DNA from: Planctomycetota bacterium
Lineage (GTDB): Bacteria > Planctomycetota > Phycisphaerae > WQYP01
Length of the DNA stretch: 6,308 nucleotides
Assembly: GCA_021826605.1 (NCBI GenBank)
Contig: JAKAZF010000174.1
Span: 1-6,308, forward strand
Direction: 5' to 3'
Positions within the stretch are counted from its first letter, which is position 1, and each line of letters begins with the position of its first letter. The translations under genes were made by a program, and so were the position numbers. The notes beneath the pieces were generated by a model. That model made no database searches and was not told where the DNA came from. It saw only the letters and a list, made by a program, of their open reading frames with translations. Shown here piece after piece: positions 1-6,308 of the stretch.

Positions 1-2942
1 TGATTAATTCCCGGCTTTATCGCCGTGGAGATGTCAATTGAAAATGGCGGATGCCAGACGACACCGAGTGTGTGGCCATTGACAGACACCGTAGCCAGAT
101 CATCTACCTTTCCCAAGTGCAAAATAATGCGATTATTGCGGGCTGAAAAATCGTCCGGTAGTCGGATGGCCTTGGTGTAGTACGCGGTGCCAGAAAAATA
201 TTTCTCTGACTTGGCGGGCAAGTCCGTCCAGGAAATCAATTTGGGAATGGTCGCCATGTGCGGTGCACCATAACTGGAGGAAAACTTCACCTTCCACGGG
301 CCGCGAACCACCACAGAGCGTGGTATGGCGTGCACATGCAATAAAGTTGTTGTACCGGAAGCTGACTTGATCTGATATCTGCCCGATTTATGAATGATCA
401 GATCAATATGCCCTGCGATATCGAGTGCAGTGGCAACACCCCCCGCGGTGTGCCCATTGCGAAATATTGCCGTCACGGGGTCCGCCTTCTGCAAGGGTCT
501 TCGAAACACCACAAATACCGATCCCCAAGGGCCCAGACGTAGTGGCACGTCCGTCCGCCCGTTGGCTTGCGTAAATTCCGCATCAACTTCCTGCTGTCCT
601 GTGCCCGGATGCCAGAATTCCGGCCATTTCCCCTTGATATGGAAGGAGGCGGTTATCGCGGCCGCATGAGCGGACCGGTTGGCGACAAAATATATTCGCT
701 CACCGGGCTTTTTCCTCTCAATGGCCCGAATCTGCCAGCCACCACGCGAAGGTAGATTAAGCATATTATTTTCATGTATTTTTATTTTTTTCACGTGGTG
801 ATTGTAGCGGTATTTAACCGTCAGATATTTGTAATACCCGTAGGCGGGATCACCCCCGAACTGCGCGTTGTCCACCCGCAGTGCAATGTGGCTGCCACCA
901 TCGGCCGCGACGATCTGTTTCAGCATCGCGGTCACATTTACGCGTCGTCCGTGCCCGGGCGCAGCATAAATGGCGGATATGATACGCAACCGATGAGCGG
1001 GATAGTTTATGCTGAATTCCGGCTGGACACCCAATTGATGCAGTACCGTTTGCACGGGCAGATTCCACACTGCCAATCCTTTGCCATAGTGATGTTCTTT
1101 AACCGTCGTGCCGTTGCAATTACCCCAGATGGCATGGCCAATGACCGCAGTCCGCACATCGCATTGAGGGTAATCGGTCAAACTCGGCGAGCGATCAGGC
1201 CTGGGACCGATGACCGTCGCGCCAGCCTGCACCAATTGCTGCAACTTGGCAGCCGTGCTCGGCAGCATGTTGGTGGTATTCGGTAACAGCAGCACACTGT
1301 AGGCGCGTCCATCGGGCAGGATAATTTTACCGTTTTTAACGATCGCCCGCTGAAATAGACTGCGGCTGAGGGCATCCGTTGAATATCCCGGTGGGCTGAA
1401 ATTAAGCGTGCAAACATGGCAAACCTGCGAGCCTTGCCGCAACATCAACTGACATCGATTGATGTAAGTGAAAAATGAAATGCCCGGTTTGAACCATGTC
1501 TGGTTTTCGCCGAAGTGAGTTCCCCACCAACCCATCAAGACGCCAGGGCGATATTTCTTATTCAGAGCCTGTTCTGTCCAGTCGTGCAAGTAGCATTGAT
1601 TAACGCCGCTGAGAAACCCTCCATCCAAGGCTTTTTTCAAGAAATACGGTGTTTCGGTCATGCGGCTGGTATTGGGTGAACCGGTGAGTGTTTCAGCGCC
1701 CACCAGTGTCCGGCCATACGCGCGGGCGGCACCCGCCACATTTGAAGCAATCCCATGGCGGCTGGCATTCCAAAATTCACCCATTGTGATATCGCACGAC
1801 GCCGCCGCGGCAATCGTGTTGAAAGGCCCGGTGTAAGGCTCCAGGCACATTTTCATATGCGCAGCATCAATCAGCTTGCGATAGATATCAAAATCGTTCC
1901 TTACAAATAACTGCGATACCGTTCGCGCCATATCAAACCTGAAACGCTGCGATAGCTGTGAATTTCCAATCACCGCACCACTGAGGACGGGCAACCAGGG
2001 CAATGGGTCGTAATGGCGCAATTTAATAAAATCACGGCGAAAGTGCTTTGTCCAATTTTGTGGACCAGCCTCGTAACTGTCAAAAAGCAGATGATTAAAC
2101 GTCCGCCCAACCGCCGAACCCAGATGCCGCTTCAATGCATGAATGACATGTTCAATATGGAATGTCGCTGCAGCGGCGCTAAGTTTATCCGCTTCCAACG
2201 AATGTACCGTACCATGCGGTCCGACCAAACTGTCCGGTACCGGATGGTCGGTTGATGCCGTCGATGTATACCCAATGCGGAATATTCGCCACCGACCCGC
2301 CGGTGCGTTCCATTTCAGTTTTCCATCGGCATCCATATCGGCTGAAATATTAATTTCCTGTTTCGGCTTGACAACACCCGTATCGGGGAGTGCCAACACC
2401 TCGATGGGCCTGTAAAAATTCAGTCGCGTAGGTGGCTGCTTGAGTAGGATATTAATTTCGCCCGGGCCCTTCACCACCGTAACGCTCGACGTGACCATTT
2501 TCATCGATAGCCTGGGGGTGATCCATGGCCCACCACTGGCATCCCAGCCAGGGCAGTTCACCAACCCAAGTGTAATGTGGAAGTGATGGTCAATCTTCGC
2601 CGAATATTGCACCAGATGCCAAAAGCGTGGACTCCAGTACGCCACCGGCTTGGGTACCCCGGAATTTGCGATATTCCGTGCCACACCCGCTTGCGAACCA
2701 ATCGGGCAGATGGTAGCACCGGCTACGCCCGCTTTCTTCATGGCGTAAAGATCGCGTTTGATGCCGTAGCGACTTATGGTATAGCCCATCCAGTGCCACC
2801 AGACATAAAGCTGATATTTATGCGGAGGTGCTTTGAATTTCCCTGCCAGGGATCCGGCACCAATCGCCTGCGGCACCGCATATCCGCAGCAGATGAGCGC
2901 CAGGAGGCCGGCAGCGGCACATCGTTTCGCGGCATAAGTCAT
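1..2942 (-). CDS. Secreted GH106-type glycoside hydrolase (putative alpha-L-rhamnosidase), C-terminus cut by window edge
   Basis: The frame is open without a stop for 980 codons and continues past the left edge. The ATG at 2942 has GGAGG at 2956-2952, nine bases upstream. Residues 1-29 look like a Sec signal peptide (K6 R7, hydrophobic core 9-23, possible cleavage near A29), so the enzyme is probably periplasmic or exported. GH106 hallmarks in order are: VWWHW at 47-51; a GWDASGGPW motif around W133; a W-x-x-P-x-G-x-W strand followed by an ADKLS segment; FDSYEAG with D288 and E291; and MGEFW with E389. E291 and E389 are my candidates for catalytic acids, by inference. A GATase-like segment with LLLPNTTN begins near 548. 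A DUF3395-like insert follows at about 654-731, then a YFVAN strand. A galactose-binding-like domain starts near W883 and includes VNG at 954-956. Comparable enzymes are usually about 950-1150 residues, so roughly 50-100 residues are probably missing. The family removes terminal alpha-L-rhamnose from plant or microbial polysaccharides; the actual substrate cannot be read here. Confidence 0.85.
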   Translation of the reverse strand, partial: MTYAAKRCAAAGLLALICCGYAVPQAIGAGSLAGKFKAPPHKYQLYVWWHWMGYTISRYGIKRDLYAMKKAGVAGATICPIGSQAGVARNIANSGVPKPVAYWSPRFWHLVQYSAKIDHHFHITLGLVNCPGWDASGGPWITPRLSMKMVTSSVTVVKGPGEINILLKQPPTRLNFYRPIEVLALPDTGVVKPKQEINISADMDADGKLKWNAPAGRWRIFRIGYTSTASTDHPVPDSLVGPHGTVHSLEADKLSAAAATFHIEHVIHALKRHLGSAVGRTFNHLLFDSYEAGPQNWTKHFRRDFIKLRHYDPLPWLPVLSGAVIGNSQLSQRFRFDMARTVSQLFVRNDFDIYRKLIDAAHMKMCLEPYTGPFNTIAAAASCDITMGEFWNASRHGIASNVAGAARAYGRTLVGAETLTGSPNTSRMTETPYFLKKALDGGFLSGVNQCYLHDWTEQALNKKYRPGVLMGWWGTHFGENQTWFKPGISFFTYINRCQLMLRQGSQVCHVCTLNFSPPGYSTDALSRSLFQRAIVKNGKIILPDGRAYSVLLLPNTTNMLPSTAAKLQQLVQAGATVIGPRPDRSPSLTDYPQCDVRTAVIGHAIWGNCNGTTVKEHHYGKGLAVWNLPVQTVLHQLGVQPEFSINYPAHRLRIISAIYAAPGHGRRVNVTAMLKQIVAADGGSHIALRVDNAQFGGDPAYGYYKYLTVKYRYNHHVKKIKIHENNMLNLPSRGGWQIRAIERKKPGERIYFVANRSAHAAAITASFHIKGKWPEFWHPGTGQQEVDAEFTQANGRTDVPLRLGPWGSVFVVFRRPLQKADPVTAIFRNGHTAGGVATALDIAGHIDLIIHKSGRYQIKSASGTTTLLHVHAIPRSVVVRGPWKVKFSSSYGAPHMATIPKLISWTDLPAKSEKYFSGTAYYTKAIRLPDDFSARNNRIILHLGKVDDLATVSVNGHTLGVVWHPPFSIDISTAIKPGIN
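750..983 (-). other. DUF3395-like (DNAJC11 C-terminal-like) domain inside the GH106 protein
   Basis: Residues about 654-731 of the glycosidase read like a separate small beta domain. The pattern is I-x-A-x-Y-A at 655-660, then V-N-V-T, a hydrophobic helix (MLKQIV), an alternating strand (IALRVDN), G-G-D-P with D698 and P699, Y-G at 701-702, K705, then L-T-V-K-Y at 707-711, and a final N-L-P near P731. From memory, this order (A-x-Y-G, D-V-T, G-x-D-P, K-x-L-x-V-x-Y, L-x-x-P) matches the DUF3395 domain at the C-terminus of DNAJC11 and found in some planctomycete proteins. The role of the domain is unknown to me. No profile search was done, so this is a pattern match. Confidence 0.5.
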
Positions 2943-2951
2943 TTGGTGAAT

Positions 2952-2956
2952 CCTCC
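2952..2956 (-). promoter_or_regulatory. Ribosome binding site of the GH106 gene
   Basis: On the minus strand, GGAGG lies nine bases before the ATG at 2942. It is the only in-frame start near the signal-peptide-like region, so it fixes the start. The surrounding nine bases GTGGAGGAT are identical to those before the HEAT lipoprotein gene. Confidence 0.85.
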
Positions 2957-2992
2957 ACAAAATGCCATCCAAAGTGTCATTGACAGATGGAG

Positions 2993-3001
2993 ACTATACC
3001 A
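2993..3001 (-). promoter_or_regulatory. Possible extended -10 promoter for the GH106 gene
   Basis: Read on the minus strand, the site is TGGTATAGT, an extended -10 (TG-n-TATAAT) with one mismatch. It lies about 36 bases upstream of the GGAGG and would give a leader of about 45 bases. No good -35 hexamer is found 16-18 bases upstream, which is tolerated for extended -10 promoters in well-studied bacteria. Whether the host's sigma factor follows this rule is unknown. Confidence 0.35.
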
Positions 3002-3175
3002 AGAGAACAGCGCCGTCGCTAACACGCAACGAGGATCGTTCACGGGCGAATTGATCGCCTCTGAAATAGGTAGCGGACTGGCAGCAATCGACGTGAGGTA
3101 GAATAAACGCCCGGGCGGCAATTCAAGATCGCTGCCAACGAACCGACTTGCCCACGACGCCATACCCTTTCGCGA

Positions 3176-3181
3176 TACAAT
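3176..3181 (+). promoter_or_regulatory. Possible -10 element for the thioesterase gene
   Basis: TACAAT differs from the TATAAT consensus at one base and ends 26 bases before the ATG at 3208. The nearest -35-like hexamer, TTGCCC at 3148-3153, is 22 bases away, which is too far for a normal spacer. The call rests on the hexamer alone. Confidence 0.22.
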
Positions 3182-3207
3182 GCCACGAATGTTAATACGG
3201 AGATGAA

Positions 3208-3612
3208 ATGCTACTATCGGCGTTGCAGGAAAAATTGGACCAAATGGATTTTGTGCGCTTTTATGGTTTACAAATCCAAACGCTTGAACCGAATCGATGC
3301 GTAACCAAAATCGCCTATCAAAAACAGTTGGAGCGCCCGGGTGGGATTGTGGCCGGGCCGGCGTTTTTAATGGCTGCCGACGTAACATTCTGGCTGGCTC
3401 TGGTGGGAGAATTGGGCGTCGAAACACCTTTGGTAACAGCCAATTTGCAAAGTGCGTTCCTGAATCCTTGCCGGGAGCAGGATATCTGGTGCGAAGCTAA
3501 AGTTATCAAGTTCGGTCGACGTCTGATCTACGGCTCCGCCGAGTGCCGCAACGATCGGGGAGATTTATTTACCCATCACACAGTCACCTATGCCCGCATT
3601 ATTCGCGATTAG
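3208..3612 (+). CDS. PaaI-like hotdog-fold thioesterase
   Basis: This 134-residue protein has the length of a single hotdog domain. The start ATG has GGAG at 3199-3202 with a five-base spacer. The central helix region R43-P-G-G-I-V-A-G-P ... A57-D58 aligns with the H-G-G-x-x-x-x-x-x-A-D motif of PaaI/4HBT acyl-CoA thioesterases. D58 is at the place of the usual catalytic acid, but the His is replaced by Pro44. The strand L75-V-T-A-N-L and the segment F102-G-R-R-L at 102-106 followed by H123-H124-T-V-T-Y are typical of the PaaI subgroup. The protein has no signal peptide and should act in the cytosol, hydrolysing an acyl- or aryl-CoA. The substrate cannot be predicted. It stands alone on its strand, divergent from the glycosidase and convergent with the lipoprotein gene, so its neighbours give no pathway clue. 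Confidence 0.85.
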   Translation: MLLSALQEKLDQMDFVRFYGLQIQTLEPNRCVTKIAYQKQLERPGGIVAGPAFLMAADVTFWLALVGELGVETPLVTANLQSAFLNPCREQDIWCEAKVIKFGRRLIYGSAECRNDRGDLFTHHTVTYARIIRD

Positions 3613-3628
3613 GATGACACTGGGGGAA

Positions 3629-3645
3629 CAGGATCAAAAATCCTG
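3629..3645. terminator. Small hairpin between convergent genes, possible bidirectional terminator
   Basis: CAGGAT and ATCCTG form a perfect 6-bp stem around a five-base loop (CAAAA), placed 17 bases after the thioesterase stop and 20 bases beyond the lipoprotein stop. There is no T-tract after the stem on either strand, so efficient intrinsic termination is doubtful. The position between convergent genes is the main support. Confidence 0.35.
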
Positions 3646-3664
3646 AAACAGGCAGCGGAAATGC

Positions 3665-4657
3665 CTAATTCATCTGCGGAGAATTATATGCCTCGCCGAG
3701 CTTGGCCAAATGGTAAAGGTGCAGCAAACCGGCGGCGGCGGCGATGCGAACCTTCTCCGATGGGTCGTGAAGCATATGCACCAGTCGGTCGGCATTATTG
3801 CCATCGGGAATCCATCCCAATGCCAAAGCGGCCAGCACGCGGTAGCTTGGATCAGAACTGCGGGCGTAGTGGCGGGCGATCTTTTCCCCCTGTTCGCTTC
3901 CTCGTTGTCCCAATCCACGTGCCGCGATGAGTTGGCCTGCCGGTAATGGATCATGCAGGCCATTGAGCAACACGTTGGCCGCCAGCGGGGTATTAAGCGA
4001 CCGACTGGTATTAAGCGCCGCCAGGTGGTCTATCGCATAGCGGCTGTAACTCAATGCGATAATGCTGGAAATGGCGCGGTGATAGCCGAGGCGCGCGAGC
4101 GCGGATGTAACAGCCAGACGGACCGCATGGATGGAATCCGCCGAATCAGTTCTAAGTAAACCAATGGCACTTGGGTCACCCAATCTCCCCAGAACCATCG
4201 CGGCGTTGGCACGCACCGTGGGATTTTTGGAATGCAGCAGCGTGGCAAGTTGACCCACATATTGCTCATCACCCAGACGGGCCAAAGCATAAATGATACC
4301 GGCTTTCACGCGCTGGCCGCTGTTGGGATACATCTGCATAAGTCGCGACTGAAAAGCCCGCAGACGCAAATTTCCAATCACAATGCAGGCGGTAAAACGA
4401 ACCGCCGACGATCTATCAGTCAATGCGGCTGTCAACGCCTTGACCGCCGACGGGGAGGGAAGCTGACTTGCCGATTCCACCGCGGCGGCGCGGATGGTTG
4501 GCGATGCACTGTGCATTCCGCGCAGGATGACTCCCTCGGCGGGCGCTATTGAAATCGGCTTGTTCGATATGCTGGTGGACGCACACCCACCCACAAGCCA
4601 GCAACAACCGATAAACCCAAGCGTCTTCATGGTTTTTGAAATTGATCGTGTGGTCAT
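3665..4657 (-). CDS. HEAT-repeat lipoprotein of unknown role
   Basis: The protein has 330 residues. I chose the ATG at 4657 because GGAGG (4668-4664) lies six bases before it; an in-frame ATG at 4663 touches the GGAGG and is too close. The N-terminus has R4 and K11, a hydrophobic stretch, and the lipobox V-G-G-C, so C25 should be lipidated after cleavage by signal peptidase II. Ala and Ser follow the Cys, with no Asp at +2. Residues about 50-320 consist of eight or nine helical HEAT/PBS-lyase-like repeats of about 31 residues. Typical units are P-T-I-R-A-A-A-V, Q-R-V-K-A-G, P-T-V-R-A-N-A-A-M-V-L-G-R-L-G-D-P and E-K-V-R-I-A-A-A. No catalytic motif is visible, so a scaffold or protein-binding job at the membrane is the best inference. 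It follows lnt by 21 bases in the same direction, which suggests co-transcription, and it is a probable Lnt substrate. Confidence 0.9.
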   Translation of the reverse strand: MTTRSISKTMKTLGFIGCCWLVGGCASTSISNKPISIAPAEGVILRGMHSASPTIRAAAVESASQLPSPSAVKALTAALTDRSSAVRFTACIVIGNLRLRAFQSRLMQMYPNSGQRVKAGIIYALARLGDEQYVGQLATLLHSKNPTVRANAAMVLGRLGDPSAIGLLRTDSADSIHAVRLAVTSALARLGYHRAISSIIALSYSRYAIDHLAALNTSRSLNTPLAANVLLNGLHDPLPAGQLIAARGLGQRGSEQGEKIARHYARSSDPSYRVLAALALGWIPDGNNADRLVHMLHDPSEKVRIAAAAGLLHLYHLAKLGEAYNSPQMN

Positions 4658-4663
4658 AGCCAT

Positions 4664-4668
4664 CCTCC
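4664..4668 (-). promoter_or_regulatory. Ribosome binding site that decides the lipoprotein start
   Basis: Minus-strand GGAGG sits in the short gap after the lnt stop. It directly abuts the ATG at 4663 and is six bases from the ATG at 4657, which favours the latter as the true start. The nine-base context GTGGAGGAT matches that of the GH106 gene. Confidence 0.8.
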
Positions 4669-4678
4669 ACTAATATTG

Positions 4679-6308
4679 TTAGTCGCCAGCCTGTCTTTCT
4701 TCTCCGCCGCCTGCAAATGATACCACCTTGCGCCTCTTCTGTCGGCGAGGCAGATAGGCAAGCCCTGACACGAGTAGCATCAGGGCGGTCAGCCCCAAAA
4801 CCCATCGGGCAAACCAGTGCCCCCAGAGGGTAAAAATGGTCACGCGTTTATCTACAGGAATGGTAGCGGCGGCAGTGCCGGATACAAACGCGTGACGGCC
4901 GCCCACGCTGACTAATTTGATTATTTGTCCGAATGGGTTAATAAATCCACAGTATCCGCCATTGACACATCGAGCTATGCTTACACGGTTTTCTACTGCC
5001 CTGACCTCATCCAACTGCAAATGCTGCAACAACTCCGCCCTGCTTTGGTACCAGCCATCATTGCTGATAACCACCAGAAAATCCGCTCCCTTCACACCGT
5101 GCAGTGGCCGGCAAAACATTCGCGCGGGCTTTGCCATCGCATCTTCATAGCAGATCGGCACACCGAATACATAGCGTTTATTGCCGACGTGTTCCACAAA
5201 GTGATACCATGAATCTCCGGGTGTTAACGAATAATCGCCATTCGGGCCAAATGGCGTGAAATAGGCCAGCAGATGATGAAGCCACGGGACAGATTTTTTG
5301 AAGGGCAAATACTCTCCAAATGGAACCAGATGCCGCTTGGCGTAGTAATGACGTGTTTGTCCGCGGCGGGGCGTAAAAAGCACCGCTATATTCTGCATGC
5401 GGTCAATATGCCCCATACGGTTAAACCGCACACCCGCCGACCCGACCAGCACGGCGGTGTTGTACTTTTTGGCAAATTGAGTCAGACGCTTAGCAAAGTT
5501 TTTATCCATCACCAGCGTGCGGTGCCCACGTCCCTTGGCATACCACGCCGGTGACTGCGCCAGCCAGGATCGATTCAAAAAGCCCGGTACCATCGTTTCC
5601 GGCCAAACCACCAGATTGGGCTTGTAACGGGCGGCCTGCACACTTAATTTGAAATAGGAGTTAAACAGCCGCTTCTGATTGCTAATAGAATTGCTGGCTT
5701 TAAGTGACTGCGGAATATTCTGCTGCAAGACGGCGATTCTTGGCCCGACACCGAATGGCCTGTGATTAAATTGTGCCAGACCGTATACAACCAGCATCAC
5801 CCACACGACGCTCACAAGCGCCGCACCCATAAGAAAGGACCACCATTGCCTTTTTGACGCCGGATCGAAGACGAGGCGGGCCGCGCCGGCTAAAATTGCC
5901 GCCGTCATGACCGCCAGAAAACTCAGTCCTGCTGCACCAAAAATGGAAACGGATTGCAATACAATCGGGGCACCGGCGAATGCAACACCGAGTGTAAACC
6001 ACGGGAAGCCGGTAAAAAGATGCCCTCGCAAAAATTCCAGCGAAGTGAAAAGCATGGGGGCTGAAATCCAAAGCGGCAGCCAGACCACTTTGCTTACCAG
6101 ATGTGTCAATCCGAAGAAAACAACGAGATAAAACCCGCAGTAAATACTCAGGGCAATATATCCCGCCACCGTGATGCCGGACAACCAGTATAAATTCACA
6201 ACATAATAGACGGTCGAAACCAACCAGATGTAAAGCAGATATTTTATGCTTACGTGCTGACGTTGGGCGCAAGTAATAAGGGGTGCCAGCGCCACCGGAA
6301 TAAGCATC
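4679..6308 (-). CDS. lnt: Apolipoprotein N-acyltransferase, N-terminus cut by window edge
   Basis: Lnt transfers an acyl chain from a phospholipid to the N-terminal Cys of apolipoproteins, the last step of lipoprotein maturation in the inner membrane. Numbering from the Met codon at 6307, residues about 20-190 hold several membrane segments, including the E-F-L-R-G and G-F-P-W pair typical of Lnt. The periplasmic nitrilase domain follows from about 200, beginning with I-A-V-L-Q-Q-N-I-P-Q. The triad is complete: E237 in WPET, K324 in YYAKRHLVPFGEYLP, and C386 in CYED; E332 matches the additional conserved Glu of GEYLP. S-N-D-G-W-Y follows, then a final membrane helix near 500-520 and a basic tail. 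The Met at 6307 is probably internal, because L-I-P-V-A-L-A-P-L fits a segment about 30-40 residues into known Lnt proteins. E-K and K-C spacings (87 and 62) exceed those of E. coli (68 and 52). It is upstream in an operon with the HEAT lipoprotein. Confidence 0.96.
   Translation of the reverse strand, partial: MLIPVALAPLITCAQRQHVSIKYLLYIWLVSTVYYVVNLYWLSGITVAGYIALSIYCGFYLVVFFGLTHLVSKVVWLPLWISAPMLFTSLEFLRGHLFTGFPWFTLGVAFAGAPIVLQSVSIFGAAGLSFLAVMTAAILAGAARLVFDPASKRQWWSFLMGAALVSVVWVMLVVYGLAQFNHRPFGVGPRIAVLQQNIPQSLKASNSISNQKRLFNSYFKLSVQAARYKPNLVVWPETMVPGFLNRSWLAQSPAWYAKGRGHRTLVMDKNFAKRLTQFAKKYNTAVLVGSAGVRFNRMGHIDRMQNIAVLFTPRRGQTRHYYAKRHLVPFGEYLPFKKSVPWLHHLLAYFTPFGPNGDYSLTPGDSWYHFVEHVGNKRYVFGVPICYEDAMAKPARMFCRPLHGVKGADFLVVISNDGWYQSRAELLQHLQLDEVRAVENRVSIARCVNGGYCGFINPFGQIIKLVSVGGRHAFVSGTAAATIPVDKRVTIFTLWGHWFARWVLGLTALMLLVSGLAYLPRRQKRRKVVSFAGGGEERQAGD

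Noticed and set aside
757..795. AT-rich patch with T-runs that looks like a promoter or terminator
   Set aside because: It lies within the open GH106 frame and encodes a Lys/Asn/His-rich strand of the DUF3395-like segment, with no stem beside it.
774..1286. Plus-strand open frame of 170 codons inside the glycosidase region
   Set aside because: It is antisense to continuous GH106 coding sequence and shows no domain-like pattern or good ribosome binding site.
2980..2985. Perfect TTGACA hexamer on the plus strand
   Set aside because: The nearest -10-like sequence (TATACC at 2995-3000) is only nine bases away, and nothing suitable occurs at 16-18 bases. It is also over 200 bases from the thioesterase start.
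2577..3101. Plus-strand open frame of 174 codons over the start of the glycosidase
   Set aside because: It is antisense to the signal peptide and catalytic start of the GH106 gene and resembles no family I know. It is a shadow frame.
2939..3427. Open minus-strand frame of 162 codons across the intergenic region and the thioesterase
   Set aside because: It overlaps the well-supported thioesterase in antisense, its composition is Pro/Arg-rich with no recognisable domain, and it has no good ribosome binding site.
4661..4663. ATG at 4663 as the start of the HEAT lipoprotein
   Set aside because: It directly abuts the GGAGG with no spacer, whereas the ATG at 4657 has a normal six-base spacing and keeps the full signal peptide.
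6305..6307. ATG at the right edge as the true start of lnt
   Set aside because: The frame is open to the edge, and the following residues match a segment that normally lies some 30-40 residues inside Lnt. No upstream sequence is available to show a ribosome binding site.

Overview
The window looks like a piece of bacterial chromosome carrying four protein genes and no mobile, RNA or CRISPR element that I can support. Two genes run off the edges. Gene order from left to right is: (1) a large minus-strand gene from 2942 down past base 1, encoding a secreted glycoside hydrolase of the GH106 (alpha-L-rhamnosidase) type and lacking only its last part; (2) a plus-strand PaaI-like hotdog thioesterase at 3208-3612; (3) a minus-strand HEAT-repeat lipoprotein at 3665-4657; (4) a minus-strand lnt gene for apolipoprotein N-acyltransferase, 4679 to the right edge, lacking its N-terminal part.

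The thioesterase and the glycosidase are divergent and share a 265-bp intergenic region with a plausible extended -10 promoter for the glycosidase. The thioesterase converges on the lipoprotein gene across about 50 bp that hold a small perfect hairpin. lnt and the lipoprotein gene are co-directional with a 21-bp gap and almost certainly form an operon. Lnt completes N-terminal acylation of lipoproteins, and the next gene encodes a lipoprotein, so the second protein is a likely substrate of the first.

Lnt and a lipoprotein signal indicate a diderm (Gram-negative type) bacterium. Moderate GC content, a large secreted GH106 enzyme, and a DUF3395-like module inside it would fit the Planctomycetes/PVC group, possibly Phycisphaerae. 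That placement is inference from gene style and not proven by the sequence. The genes use strong GGAG/GGAGG ribosome binding sites.

The most unusual point is the domain make-up of the glycosidase: between its catalytic core and its C-terminal beta-sandwich region sits an extra segment of about 80 residues that resembles the C-terminal domain of DNAJC11 (DUF3395). I found no clear evidence of a wholly new multi-gene system here.
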